Below, in pieces: positions 25,090 to 32,559 of a DNA stretch of 64,000 nucleotides. Within the stretch, counting starts at the first letter, position 1. Every line of letters begins with the position of its first letter. Source of the DNA: Speluncibacter jeojiensis (GTDB lineage: Bacteria > Actinomycetota > Actinomycetes > Mycobacteriales > Mycobacteriaceae). The DNA is taken from contig NZ_JAAIVF010000008.1 of the NCBI RefSeq assembly GCF_029589495.1, positions 1 through 64,000 on the forward strand, given 5' to 3'. The notes under the pieces were generated by a model. It was not told where the DNA came from and ran no database searches. It saw only the letters and a list, made by a program, of their open reading frames with translations. Both the position numbers and the translations under genes were made by a program.

Positions 25090-25314
25090 CTAGTGGCCGC
25101 TGGTCTCTTGCCCGGCGTAGACGCCGAGTGCCCGCTTGTGCAGGAGTTGGCAGTAGCCTTCGGCGCGGCCGGGCATGTACTTGTCGAGTTCGGTGACGCA
25201 GCGGTCGAAGTCGTGTGGTTGGCCCCATCGGATCTTGGCGGCGCCGGCGCCGTGGGTCCAGTACTCGCGGAGGTGTTCGGCGGCGGCGACGTCTTGGGGT
25301 GAGGTCTCAGCCAT
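25090..25314 (-). CDS. Hypothetical early protein, 74 aa
   Basis: ATG at 25314 follows AGAGGTG. The sequence (VAAAEHLREYWTHG, HDFDRCVTELDKYMPG, CQLLHKRALGVY) is helical with conserved-looking aromatic and His/Cys residues, so it is probably a real soluble protein. I do not recognise the family. Overlap with the previous gene is eight bases. Confidence 0.65.
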   Translation of the reverse strand: MAETSPQDVAAAEHLREYWTHGAGAAKIRWGQPHDFDRCVTELDKYMPGRAEGYCQLLHKRALGVYAGQETSGH

Positions 25315-25468
25315 GTTCACCTCTCGTGATCGTGGCTCTCTGGTCGCGGAGTCGGTCGATCAGGTGCGGAATGTCCTTGCGGTGCATCCGATACCCGTGG
25401 GGGTCGAACCCGGCCTGGGCTTGCCGGATCAGGGTGTCGATGCGGGCGATGGTCTCGGCGGGGGTCAT
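25307..25468 (-). CDS. Hypothetical early protein, 53 aa
   Basis: ATG at 25468 overlaps the upstream stop (ATGA). It is a charged helical protein (ETIARIDTLIRQAQAG, then RKDIPHLIDRLRDQRATI). No family is recognised; a real gene is supported by coupling and non-random composition. Confidence 0.6.
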   Translation of the reverse strand: MTPAETIARIDTLIRQAQAGFDPHGYRMHRKDIPHLIDRLRDQRATITRGEHG

Positions 25469-25623
25469 CGCTTGCGCCAACCAGCGCGGGGGATGGGGTC
25501 GTGGTGGCAGTGCACGTGCACGGTGATCGGCTCGGCCAGCGCGGCGGTTGGGTTGTCGATGCTGTTTGCGATGCGTCGCAGCACGGCGGCGGTGATGCTC
25601 GTGATGGCGGAGATCGGATCCAC
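25465..25623 (-). CDS. Hypothetical early protein, 52 aa
   Basis: GTG at 25623 follows GGAGG. It has an N-terminal amphipathic helix (ISAITSITAAVLRRIANSI) and a His-rich end (VHVHCHHDPIPRAGW). Function is unknown. It is the first gene after a ~100-bp gap and so may begin a transcript. Confidence 0.6.
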   Translation of the reverse strand: MDPISAITSITAAVLRRIANSIDNPTAALAEPITVHVHCHHDPIPRAGWRKR

Positions 25624-25727
25624 GCTGAACCTCCACGAGTGAGAGGGAGTCTGAGCCGGGTTGGGTGACCCGGGCCGGCGGGCCGGGCCCGCGTGCGCTG
25701 GCAAGCTGCAACGGCGGGAGCCTGGGG

Positions 25728-25823
25728 TCAGGACAGGCTGGTTGCGATGGGGAGCAGGTCGAGTGCGAGCTTCCCGAGTGCGGGGAGGAACTCGACGAAC
25801 GCGGCGAGTGCGGTGGTCAGCAT
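25728..25823 (-). CDS. Possible small hydrophobic peptide, 31 aa
   Basis: ATG at 25823 follows GGGGTGA. The peptide MLTTALAAFVEFLPALGKLA is hydrophobic enough to enter a membrane. It lies just after the hairpin at 25893-25921. Support is limited to the ribosome binding site and composition. Confidence 0.4.
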   Translation of the reverse strand: MLTTALAAFVEFLPALGKLALDLLPIATSLS

Positions 25824-25892
25824 GTGGTCACCCCCTCTCGATGCGAGCGCCGGCGGGGGGATTCGGCCACCGATCGGGGCCGGAAACGAGAA

Positions 25893-25921
25893 GATCCGCC
25901 AGCCCTTGGGCATGGCGGATC
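25893..25921. terminator. Strong hairpin (9-bp stem plus inner GCCC/GGGC)
   Basis: GATCCGCCA and TGGCGGATC are perfect complements. The loop itself can pair GCCC with GGGC, giving a near-continuous ~13-bp stem. It follows the DUF6221-like gene and likely ends the long early transcript; there is no T tract. Confidence 0.65.
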
Positions 25922-25982
25922 GCTCGGGGACATCATACCTGTGGATAACTCGGATCGCAAGCTGTCCAGCAGAACCCGCGTG

Positions 25983-26402
25983 TTACTGCATCCAGTCGTC
26001 GAACGGGCCGAGCGGTGTTGCCCACTCGGCGCGGTAGTCGGGGTGGTCGACGTACGACATGGCGAGGACGTGGAAGGTCGAGCACTCGTCCGGTTCCATG
26101 CAGTACCCGGGGCCGTAGTCGTCGTGGTGTATCCATGGACCGGGATGTCCCGTGCACTTCCCGTCCCATGTCCGCGAGATGAGTTCACGCTTGGCTGCGA
26201 CCTCGCGCAGCACGCGCGCCGGATCATGCCTGGCGATGTGTGCGGCAGCGGCGCCAAACCGCTGGGCGGTGCTGTCGCCGGTGCGGCCGTACCAGCTGAC
26301 ATTCGGGTGTGGCCCAGACGCTATCCACTGGGCGGCGGCGGTCGCCGCATCCTCGTCCTCTTGCAGCCTGGCGAGTATGAACTCGACGATGTTCGGCATC
26401 AT
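25983..26402 (-). CDS. DUF6221-like protein, 139 aa
   Basis: The pattern IVEFILARLQEDEDAATAAA, then HIARHDPARVLREVAAKREL, matches the DUF6221 family common in actinobacteria and their phages. The C-terminal half has Cys/His residues (DGKCTGHPGPWIHHDD, CMEPDEC). Function of the family is unknown. Two adjacent ATGs (26402, 26399) overlap the upstream stop. Confidence 0.7.
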   Translation of the reverse strand: MMPNIVEFILARLQEDEDAATAAAQWIASGPHPNVSWYGRTGDSTAQRFGAAAAHIARHDPARVLREVAAKRELISRTWDGKCTGHPGPWIHHDDYGPGYCMEPDECSTFHVLAMSYVDHPDYRAEWATPLGPFDDWMQ

Positions 26403-26611
26403 GCCAGCCTTCCATGCCTGGGCGGCACCGGAGCTGACGTGACCACGGTGCAGGTCGTCGTGACCTTTCCTCCCGTGACTACGGTGGTCGACTCGGTGAG
26501 GTAGCCGCGGACGCAGGTGCCGTCCATGAGGTCGATGATCACGGGCAGATCTGGGTGGCGGACGACAGTGGTGGGCGTAGTGAAGTCATCTGGCTCGAGC
26601 GGCAGTCTCAT
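26399..26611 (-). CDS. Hypothetical early protein, 70 aa
   Basis: ATG at 26611 overlaps the stop of the gene upstream. The protein is beta-rich (DLPVIIDLMDGTCVRGYL, then VVTGGKVTTTCTVV), perhaps a small barrel. No family is recognised. It is coupled at both ends. Confidence 0.6.
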   Translation of the reverse strand: MRLPLEPDDFTTPTTVVRHPDLPVIIDLMDGTCVRGYLTESTTVVTGGKVTTTCTVVTSAPVPPRHGRLA

Positions 26612-27324
26612 GCCGTCCTGCTTTCGGTGGCGGGTGCGGTGAGCTGGGAAGCGAGCCAGTCCCATTCGCGGCGGGGCCATGCCGGGTGTCCGTGCCAGCG
26701 CTGCCCGCACGCCGATGACGGCGGGCCGCAGTTGGTGCCGAAGCACACGATCAGCTCATCGGGGTCTTCGTCGTCAGCGCGCGCGGAGGGGTGGTGGACC
26801 TGCAGGGTGCGGCAGCCGGTGGTGCCGTCGGTGCTGCGGCCGGCGCACCACGGGCAGATCGCGTTGAGGGCCTGGCCGTCGCGGATGTCTCCGAGCAGTC
26901 GGGCTGCGGCGGCGACCGGTGTCCGCAGTTGCTGGGCGACCCACGGCGCGGTGCGGTCGTCGTCACGGTGCGCCTGCGGCATCCACGCGATGACGACGGC
27001 CAGCCACGGCCGAGGATCTACCGATGCCGGGGCATCTGGGAGGAAGTCGGGGCCGAGGTCGACGACCTCGCACACGGTGCGGGCCAGATCGTCGGCGACG
27101 GTGGCGATCTGCCACAGCAGGTCGAGCACGTCGACGTCGGCCGGTGCCGGGCGCGGGACGCCCGCGAGGCCGAGCTGGTCCGGCTCGACCGGTGCGGTGA
27201 TGGTGTGGGGGCGTGGGCGTTCGACCCAGGCCCGTGCGGTTCCGGGCAGTTTCAGCGTGACCAGGTTCGGCCATGCCGCCTCGAGGTAGTTCAGGTCAGC
27301 GATGATCCGGTCCACGGTGCTCAT
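26608..27324 (-). CDS. Hypothetical protein with zinc-ribbon-like C-terminus, 238 aa
   Basis: A helical N-terminal two-thirds (MSTVDRIIADLNYLEAAWPN, VLDLLWQIATVADDLARTV) is followed by NAICPWCAGR, a TLQVHHP motif and IVCFGTNC with ACGQRW, which looks like a treble-clef or zinc ribbon. Similar actinophage proteins of unknown role occur in early regions. Binding to nucleic acid is possible but unproven. Confidence 0.7.
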   Translation of the reverse strand: MSTVDRIIADLNYLEAAWPNLVTLKLPGTARAWVERPRPHTITAPVEPDQLGLAGVPRPAPADVDVLDLLWQIATVADDLARTVCEVVDLGPDFLPDAPASVDPRPWLAVVIAWMPQAHRDDDRTAPWVAQQLRTPVAAAARLLGDIRDGQALNAICPWCAGRSTDGTTGCRTLQVHHPSARADDEDPDELIVCFGTNCGPPSSACGQRWHGHPAWPRREWDWLASQLTAPATESRTA

Positions 27325-27683
27325 GCGTGCCTCTCGGTTCGGTGCCGGCGCTTGCGGTTGCGCTGGTAGGTGCGTTCTCCGCGGACGGTCCAGCTGTCGC
27401 GGTCGCCTCGGGCGTAGGCGGCGTGCGCGAGCCGCAGTTCGTCCTCGTCGTGCGGGTGGTCGGGTTCGATCCAGTCGAGGAGCTGGCCGACGGTGCGGTC
27501 GGGGTCGACCATCGCGGCGAGCGAGATCGCGAGCGCCGCAAGGTCGACCGGGTCGAGGCCGGCCACGAGTTGGCGCACCTCGGCGGGGTCGCGGTCGCGG
27601 ACGGCACCGACGAGCGCGACCGCGGTCTGGTCGATGCGGGCGATCCGGTCGTCGTCGATCGGGGGATCAGGGTCGGGGATCAC
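27321..27683 (-). CDS. Hypothetical early protein, 120 aa
   Basis: GTG at 27683 overlaps the stop of the HNH gene (GTGA). An acidic N-terminus precedes a helical core (VALVGAVRDRDPAEVRQLVA, LAALAISLAAMVDPDRTVGQ) and a basic tail (YQRNRKRRHRTERHA). No family is recognised. Confidence 0.6.
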   Translation of the reverse strand: MIPDPDPPIDDDRIARIDQTAVALVGAVRDRDPAEVRQLVAGLDPVDLAALAISLAAMVDPDRTVGQLLDWIEPDHPHDEDELRLAHAAYARGDRDSWTVRGERTYQRNRKRRHRTERHA

Positions 27684-28894
27684 GGGTTCTCCTGATGGTG
27701 GTGGCCGGTGGTGTGGCGGCGGCGGGAACGGCGACCTCTGCCCCGGTGTGTGGGGGAACGAGATGGGGACGGCATGTCACCGAGGGGTGGGGTAGGGCTG
27801 GGCTCCCGACCCGACCCGTCCCGTCCCGTCCCGTCCCGACCGGGCCTGACAGGATCCGTACCCTCGCGTCTTGTCGGGTCTTGCGGTTTCCTGACGGGGT
27901 CCTGACAGGACGCGGGTTTGTGCTGGTCATCGTGGGTGGCGTTCCCCGGCTGGGTGTCGGGCCGCACGGGGTTGGGGGCGTGGTCCGACTGGCTGTCGGG
28001 TCGCGTTGACGTCAGGTTCGGATTCTGGGCGTTCTCCGACTGGGTGTCGGGCCGCTGGGCCTGTGCCGCCGGGCTGGCGGACACGGGGGTGGATCCGGTC
28101 GAGGCACCGTGGTGGGTGCGCGCGTTCCGCGACTGGGTGTCGGGCCGCTGTCCTGCTGTCGTGGCGCCGGGTTCGTGGCCGGGCGCCGGGTTTCCGGGGG
28201 TGATGACCTTCCGCGGGCGCGGAGGGACCGTGCAGCCGTTCGTTTTCCGCCACGCGTTCGCCTCGAGCCAATCGCAGCTGTACGGGGAGAAGTACGGGCG
28301 GACCGGGACGGGCAGCAGCTCGCCGGCCGCACGGGGGTGGCTGCCGTCCTTGCGGGAGCTGTTGCAGCCGCGGCACGCCACCACATAGGTGTCGACGGTC
28401 GCGGGCGAACCCGGCACAAGGTGGTCGTAGGTGCCCGAGCGGGCGCCGGTCTTCGCTGCCCAGTTGACGACCTTCCCGCACCAGCGGCAGCCATCGCCGT
28501 CCCGCAACCGCACCGGCACGATCAGCGCCGGATTGGAGTTGTCGGTGCGGCGCTGGCGTTCCCACTCGACCTCCGCGCGCAGGCGCAGGTGCAGGAACTC
28601 GGGGTCGTCGTCGACGAGCTTGTAGGCGGTGCGGCCGTCGACGGTGACCTCGGTGAGGTAGCCAGCGGCGGTCGCGACCGTGAGGAGCACGTCCACGCGG
28701 GACGGTCCCGCGCACAGCACCGCGGTGCCGCGGGTGACGACATAGTCGGTCAGGTGGGCGCCGGCCTGCGCGGCGCAGCGGGTGATGAACCCGTGCACCT
28801 CGTTGACGAGCCGGTCATCGCACGCCTCGTGCTCGAGGACGGTCAGCACGATCGGGTGGTTCGCGGACGTGTCGCCCCACCGCACCCACGCCAC
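27680..28894 (-). CDS. HNH endonuclease-like protein with long repetitive tail, 404 aa
   Basis: The N-terminal ~95 residues (MAWVRWGDTSANHP, then helical) resemble small phage replication or DNA-binding modules. Residues ~130-190 hold an HNH-like zinc fold: GCRWCGKVV, TYDHLVPGSP, CRGCNSSRK. The last ~160 residues are disordered, with four RPD(T/S)Q-type repeats and Arg/Gly/Asp repeats. It may cut DNA during replication or recombination. The tail is unusual and lies over DNA repeats (27806-27840 and 27949-28150). Confidence 0.7.
   Translation of the reverse strand: MAWVRWGDTSANHPIVLTVLEHEACDDRLVNEVHGFITRCAAQAGAHLTDYVVTRGTAVLCAGPSRVDVLLTVATAAGYLTEVTVDGRTAYKLVDDDPEFLHLRLRAEVEWERQRRTDNSNPALIVPVRLRDGDGCRWCGKVVNWAAKTGARSGTYDHLVPGSPATVDTYVVACRGCNSSRKDGSHPRAAGELLPVPVRPYFSPYSCDWLEANAWRKTNGCTVPPRPRKVITPGNPAPGHEPGATTAGQRPDTQSRNARTHHGASTGSTPVSASPAAQAQRPDTQSENAQNPNLTSTRPDSQSDHAPNPVRPDTQPGNATHDDQHKPASCQDPVRKPQDPTRREGTDPVRPGRDGTGRDGSGREPSPTPPLGDMPSPSRSPTHRGRGRRSRRRHTTGHHHQENP
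27806..27840. repeat. Pentanucleotide tandem repeat CCG(A/T)C x7
   Basis: Seven contiguous 5-mers, CCGAC or CCGTC, lie inside the repetitive tail of the HNH-like gene. Five is not a multiple of three, so copy-number change here would shift the frame and alter the C-terminus. Confidence 0.85.
27949..28150. repeat. Four dispersed ~20-bp repeats (GACTGGGTGTCGGGCCGCTG type)
   Basis: Exact copies lie at 28038-28057 and 28131-28150; variants lie at 27949-27968 and 27988-28006. They encode the RPDTQ-type peptide repeats of the HNH-like protein. The strong DNA identity suggests recent duplication. Confidence 0.8.
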
Positions 28895-28897
28895 GCT

Positions 28898-29023
28898 CTA
28901 CGCCCCGATCCGGTGGGCGGCGGCAACTCGATTGGTGAACACGTAGGACCTCCACGATCTCGAACACGGTGGGCGGACAGAGCGGGTGGGCGGCGGGCGG
29001 GGCCAGCGCGGCGGGGCAGTCAC
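28898..29023 (-). CDS. Possible small basic protein, 41 aa
   Basis: GTG at 29023 overlaps the upstream stop, which is the only strong support. The peptide is Pro/Arg-rich (APPRWPRPPPTRSVRPP), so coding by chance in GC-rich DNA is possible. Other frames across this gap show no better candidate. Confidence 0.35.
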   Translation of the reverse strand: MTAPPRWPRPPPTRSVRPPCSRSWRSYVFTNRVAAAHRIGA

Positions 29024-29325
29024 GATCCGCTGCCGAGCATCGGGTTCGGCCAGAGCTGGACCACTCGCAAGGCCTCGTAGGCGTCGATGCGTTCTGCTGG
29101 CCGGTGAACGGCTCGCCCGGACCAGAGCTGGTGCGCGCCACACCCACACGAGCACACCTGGTCCTCGGTGACGTTCACCTCCCGGTGGCGGGCGACGGCC
29201 TCCTCGAATGTGCGCGGGTCACGATCCGGGTCGGCCGACGACCACAGCAATTCGAAGCCGTTGTCCCACAGCCGCACCACGGTCTCGACTGGTGCGGTCA
29301 GGTCGTGTGGACGCTGCTCGGTCAC
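29020..29325 (-). CDS. Hypothetical early protein, 101 aa
   Basis: GTG at 29325 follows GGAGGA at a good distance, better than the ATG further up. It contains VVRLWDNGFELLWSSADP, a helix, and CSCGCGAHQLW, a possible metal-binding turn. Family is not recognised. Confidence 0.65.
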   Translation of the reverse strand: MTEQRPHDLTAPVETVVRLWDNGFELLWSSADPDRDPRTFEEAVARHREVNVTEDQVCSCGCGAHQLWSGRAVHRPAERIDAYEALRVVQLWPNPMLGSGS

Positions 29326-29522
29326 GAGTGATTCCTCCCGCATCCACACGTCGGGCACGCGGGCGGCTGCTTCCACGGCATCCGGACCGTGCACGCGCAT
29401 TCCTTGCTACCAACCGAGTTCGGGCATCCGGCGTCGTCGCCGGCGCGATGACGGCCGGGCGCGTCGTATGCCCACCGGTCGTGGTGGTGGATGCCACGCT
29501 GGCACGATCCGCACACTCTCAC
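29322..29522 (-). CDS. Cys-rich zinc-binding-like small protein, 66 aa
   Basis: GTG at 29522 overlaps the upstream stop. Paired cysteines (VCGSCQRG, KECACTV, CPTCGCGRNH) fit one or two zinc knuckles. It overlaps an alternative frame (29407-29952), and the cysteine pattern favours this frame as the coding one. Confidence 0.55.
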   Translation of the reverse strand: MRVCGSCQRGIHHHDRWAYDAPGRHRAGDDAGCPNSVGSKECACTVRMPWKQPPACPTCGCGRNHS

Positions 29523-29952
29523 TGGTCAGCCTCCCGTGTGCGCCACCACTCACGGGCGCCGATCGCATAGGCGGTGCCGTAGCCAGTGGCGGACAGGATG
29601 AATCCGAGTTGATGGGTTGTGAGCGCGTAGGCGACCCACAGCAGTTGCGCGGCCAGGCCGATCGCGAAGCCCCACCAGAGCCTCCGGATCGTGGGTCGCC
29701 GGACGAGTTCGCACACCTGGCATCCCATTCGGAGATGTGTCCAGGCCCGTCCGGCCGGTCCGGGTCGGGCAGCCTCACGACCGCGTACCCGCCGGCTTCG
29801 AGCGCGGCGAGGGTGGAGTCGGCGAATCGGAAGCACTCGCCCTTGTCGATGCACGCCGGCACCACAGCATCGGCCGGGCAGACTCCCGTGTGCATCAGTC
29901 CTGCCAGCGCGTAACGGGCACCGATCAGCTCGGCGGGGGTCTGGCCGGTCAC
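29407..29952 (-). CDS. Hypothetical protein whose C-terminal half overlaps two other genes, up to 181 aa
   Basis: GTG at 29952 overlaps the upstream stop. The first ~75 residues (ELIGARYALAGLMHTGVCPA, CFRFADSTLAALEAGGYAVV) look like a real protein. From about 29728 on, the frame runs opposite in phase to a convincing membrane-protein gene (29519-29728) and turns into low-complexity Pro/Arg/Ser. A lost stop codon or small frameshift near 29730 would explain this. Confidence 0.5.
   Translation of the reverse strand: MTGQTPAELIGARYALAGLMHTGVCPADAVVPACIDKGECFRFADSTLAALEAGGYAVVRLPDPDRPDGPGHISEWDARCANSSGDPRSGGSGGASRSAWPRNCCGSPTRSQPINSDSSCPPLATAPPMRSAPVSGGAHGRLTSESVRIVPAWHPPPRPVGIRRARPSSRRRRRRMPELGW
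29519..29728 (-). CDS. Small membrane protein, 69 aa
   Basis: ATG at 29728. Two hydrophobic stretches (LWWGFAIGLAAQLLWVAYAL and LGFILSATGYGTAYAIGA) separated by TTHQ suggest a two-helix membrane protein with a basic C-terminus (REWWRTREADQ). Similar small proteins are common in actinophage early regions. It overlaps the frame of the previous gene. Confidence 0.6.
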   Translation of the reverse strand: MGCQVCELVRRPTIRRLWWGFAIGLAAQLLWVAYALTTHQLGFILSATGYGTAYAIGAREWWRTREADQ

Positions 29953-30701
29953 GGCAGGACCTCGGTCCAGGGTGCGCACGACTGGTCCACGTTGAGGAAG
30001 CGACCGGCCGAGCGGTCGCCGCGGACCCAGTCGTCGTCAGCCGTCTCCCAGAACCACTCATCACCGTCACGGTCACGCACAATCATGTTGCGTGGCACGT
30101 ATGCGAGCCGGTCCCAGGTGCGCGGAATGCGTCCGCCGACGGCGAAGTCGCGGCCGTGCGACTGTGGCTCACCGTCCGGGATTGCCTCGTTGATCCGTTT
30201 CAGGGTGTCGGTTCCCAATGCACGAACCTGGGCTGCGGTGATTACCTTCTCTGTTTCGTGCTTGTCGTCGGCGAGCCAGGCGCGGACTGTGGCGCGGGCG
30301 AGTGCCACGTCGATCGTGCCCTCGGCGCCAGACGTGCACAGTCTGGACACCGCCTCGATCACGTGCGGGCCGATGATCCGTGACCCGGCGGGGAGGATGT
30401 GGGCGTGGGCGGCGCGGGCGGCGCGCATGAACCCCTCGCGGTTCATGCCCATTCGGTATGACCAGCAGGATTCATCGCCACACCCGCAATGCGCATCGCC
30501 AATCGCCCGCGCCAGGTCCTCCGTCTCCCGGTCAGCGGCAGCGAGGGCGGCCTTGTGCGCGTCGTCGATGACGTCGCGCATCGAGTCGATCGTGGTCCGC
30601 GCCAGGGTCGCTGAGTCGGCGATGCCGCACGCGGTGAACGTGGTCTCAAGCGCGGCGTAGATGGCGGCGCGCAGTTCCTCGACGGTCGGGGTGTTGGTCA
30701 T
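29949..30701 (-). CDS. Hypothetical early protein, 250 aa
   Basis: A helical N-terminus (EELRAAIYAALETTFTACG, TTIDSMRDVIDDAHKAAL) includes CGCGDESCW. The C-terminal ~45 residues form a compact module (VRDRDGDEWFWETADDDW, then FLNVDQSCAPWTEV) like small phage domains of unknown role. ATG at 30701 is behind the overlap with the downstream-coupled gene. No catalytic motif is visible. Confidence 0.65.
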   Translation of the reverse strand: MTNTPTVEELRAAIYAALETTFTACGIADSATLARTTIDSMRDVIDDAHKAALAAADRETEDLARAIGDAHCGCGDESCWSYRMGMNREGFMRAARAAHAHILPAGSRIIGPHVIEAVSRLCTSGAEGTIDVALARATVRAWLADDKHETEKVITAAQVRALGTDTLKRINEAIPDGEPQSHGRDFAVGGRIPRTWDRLAYVPRNMIVRDRDGDEWFWETADDDWVRGDRSAGRFLNVDQSCAPWTEVLP

Positions 30702-30880
30702 CGGTTGTCTCCCTTGCGTAGTCGTGCGATCTCGTCTGCGCTGGGCCCGGCGAGGAGCCGTTTGACGGCTGATTCGGCGAGCACCGCAATGTCGTTGCGC
30801 ACGGCGGCCGGGATGGTGTCGGCGTTGCGGATGGCCCAGTTGGCGATGCGGTTGGCGGCGTTGGCGTCGGTGATCCTCAC
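30698..30880 (-). CDS. Hypothetical early protein, 60 aa
   Basis: GTG at 30880 overlaps the upstream stop and its own stop overlaps the next ATG. All-helical sequence (ANRIANWAIRNADTIPAAVR, AESAVKRLLAG). Family not recognised. Confidence 0.6.
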   Translation of the reverse strand: MRITDANAANRIANWAIRNADTIPAAVRNDIAVLAESAVKRLLAGPSADEIARLRKGDNR

Positions 30881-30996
30881 GGGCGGACTCCGGTCGTCAG
30901 CCAGCTGATGAGCTGGGCGAGGGTGATGTGCATCGGTGCGGGGTGCACGGTGTGGCCGCAGGTGGCCCAGGTGCCGGAGGGCTCGTGGAGGATCAT
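30877..30996 (-). CDS. Hypothetical early protein, 39 aa
   Basis: ATG at 30996 overlaps the upstream stop (ATGA). It contains TWATCGHTVHPAPMHITLAQ, with Cys/His residues that could bind metal. Short but coupled on both sides. Confidence 0.55.
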   Translation of the reverse strand: MILHEPSGTWATCGHTVHPAPMHITLAQLISWLTTGVRP

Positions 30997-31379
30997 CGGC
31001 CGTACCTCTTGTAGATCCCGGGGCCGGCCTTCGCGATCTGCACGAGTGGTTCCCCGCTTCCCTCGATGTTGATGACTGAGGTGCGGGTCATGCCCGGGTC
31101 GACCACCCGCGTTCCGGGCTGCCAGCCGAGTTCTATGACCTTGTCGAGTGCGGCGGCCGCGTGGGCGCGCCATTCGCGGCGCCGATCGGCCGTCAGTGCG
31201 CCCCACGGGATGCCGCCGGCCATCTTCTGCATGTGCCGGGCGATCTCGTCCACTCCGGGGTCGATCTGCCGTTCCTGCTTGTGGGCGTGCTCGAGGTCCT
31301 TCGCGGCTGTGGTGAGTCCGTAGGCGCGGAGGAGTTTCGCGGCGTCGCGGACCTCGGCGGTGGTGTGGAGTCCGGTCAT
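30993..31379 (-). CDS. Hypothetical early protein, 128 aa
   Basis: ATG at 31379. Helical with a basic middle (EVRDAAKLLRAYGLTTAAKD, GGIPWGALTADRRREWRAHA) and a beta-like C-terminus ending GIYKRYGR. The WG.LT..RR.EWR.HA pattern is common in actinophage early proteins, but I cannot assign a family. Confidence 0.65.
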   Translation of the reverse strand: MTGLHTTAEVRDAAKLLRAYGLTTAAKDLEHAHKQERQIDPGVDEIARHMQKMAGGIPWGALTADRRREWRAHAAAALDKVIELGWQPGTRVVDPGMTRTSVINIEGSGEPLVQIAKAGPGIYKRYGR

Positions 31380-31381
31380 CG

Positions 31382-31549
31382 TCAGTCCTTGGTGGTGTCG
31401 AGGATTCGGGTGGTCGGGCAGGGGTGGGGGGCGCCGCAGGCGTGGCAGATCTCGCAGCCCTCGGCGCACGGCTGGTGCAGGGTGCGGATCTGGTCGACCG
31501 CGCGGCACAACACTGCGAACATGTCGGGCGGCGGGGTGGTGTCGGCCAT
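31382..31549 (-). CDS. Small Cys-rich protein, 55 aa
   Basis: ATG at 31549 overlaps the exonuclease stop by one base. Cysteines are arranged CAEGCEICHACGAPHPC, consistent with a zinc ribbon. Unknown function. Confidence 0.55.
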   Translation of the reverse strand: MADTTPPPDMFAVLCRAVDQIRTLHQPCAEGCEICHACGAPHPCPTTRILDTTKD

Positions 31550-32097
31550 CAGTGGGCGCCGCGGCGGACTGCGAGGGCGCGGAAGCATTCGGCGGTCGCG
31601 AGGGCGTCACCGTATGCGGAGTGCGCCTCGAGGTTCTCCACGCCAAGCAGGTCGCAGCAGCGCCGCAGACCGGGAAGGTGGGCCGGGTCGATGCCGAGGG
31701 CGCCGGCGGTGATGCTGGTGATGTCGGCGAGGCGGAAGTGCCACGGCTCGGTGTCGACGCCGATCCATGCGCGGAGCGCGCCGTGGAGTACGGCGGCGTC
31801 GTAGCGGGGGTTCGCGCCAGCGAGGGTGTTGCCGGACAGCATCTTCGACAGCTGCAGGTATCGGGTGGTGGTCAGCTGGGTGTCGAGGGCGCCGCGGAAC
31901 ACCTTCCGCTCGAAGTACCGGTTGACGGCGAGGGCTTCGGGGTCGGCGGCGGCGAGCTGCTCGGGTGTGACGGCGGGGACGAATGCGAGTTCCTCGCCGG
32001 TGGTGACGTTGATCGCGGCGACCTCGAGGATGACGGCTTTGCTGGTGTCGAGGTGTGTGGTTTCGAGGTCGACGACGATCAGCTGACGGTCACTCAT
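31549..32097 (-). CDS. DnaQ-like (DEDD) 3'-5' exonuclease, 182 aa
   Basis: Exo I motif VVDLETTHLD, Exo II ANPRYDAAVLH and Exo III HSAYGDALATAECF are all present with D, E, D, H and D in place, so it should be an active DEDDh nuclease. ATG at 32097. No polymerase gene is seen in the visible prophage, so it may act in host replication takeover, repair or RNA turnover. Confidence 0.88.
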   Translation of the reverse strand: MSDRQLIVVDLETTHLDTSKAVILEVAAINVTTGEELAFVPAVTPEQLAAADPEALAVNRYFERKVFRGALDTQLTTTRYLQLSKMLSGNTLAGANPRYDAAVLHGALRAWIGVDTEPWHFRLADITSITAGALGIDPAHLPGLRRCCDLLGVENLEAHSAYGDALATAECFRALAVRRGAH

Positions 32098-32249
32098 GGG
32101 GTGCGCTCCTGGGGTGTGGTGGGCCAGCGGCGGACGATCTCGCCGCGCTGGTTCTCTGCTTCGTGGTCGTGGGGTTTGTGGCCGGCGTCGCGGGTGCACC
32201 GGTGCCCGCCGGGCCCGGGTGCGCCGCACACCGGGTCTGGGGCGGTCAC
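32094..32249 (-). CDS. Small Cys/His protein, 51 aa
   Basis: GTG at 32249 overlaps the upstream stop. The pattern CGAPGPGGHRCTRDAGHKPHDH is a compact Cys/His motif seen in many short actinophage proteins and may bind zinc. Role unknown. Confidence 0.55.
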   Translation of the reverse strand: MTAPDPVCGAPGPGGHRCTRDAGHKPHDHEAENQRGEIVRRWPTTPQERTP

Positions 32250-32374
32250 ATCGGCCACCGGTTGCGGTCGAGGCGGGTCGCGAGGGCATCGAGGGTCAGG
32301 AACACTGCGCACGCGATACCGGCGGCGGTGACACCGACCGCGGCGGCGAACGCGGCGAGCTGGCGGGCGGTCAC
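32246..32374 (-). CDS. Single-span small membrane protein, 42 aa
   Basis: GTG at 32374 overlaps the upstream stop. One hydrophobic helix (AAVGVTAAGIACAVFLTL) followed by a basic tail. Unknown function. Confidence 0.5.
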   Translation of the reverse strand: MTARQLAAFAAAVGVTAAGIACAVFLTLDALATRLDRNRWPM

Positions 32375-32559
32375 GCGGCGGTCCGGTAGGGGTGGGCGTT
32401 GACGGTTCGCAGGTTCTTCTCCGCGGCGCCGCGGTCCCACCAGGAGCGGTGGGAGGAGGCGACGATGGTGCCGTTGGCGGCCTTGCGTTCCCACCACCAG
32501 CCGCGTGTCCCGCGGTGCAGGGTGATGACGTGCCGGGTGTCGCGTCTGCGTGCGGTCAT
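32371..32559 (-). CDS. Small basic protein, 62 aa, DUF1508-like pattern
   Basis: ATG at 32559 overlaps the upstream TGA by one base. The sequence GWWWERKAANGTIVASSHRS, then AAEKNLRTVNA, resembles the short YegP/DUF1508 fold, a weak pattern match. Role unknown. Confidence 0.5.
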   Translation of the reverse strand: MTARRRDTRHVITLHRGTRGWWWERKAANGTIVASSHRSWWDRGAAEKNLRTVNAHPYRTAA

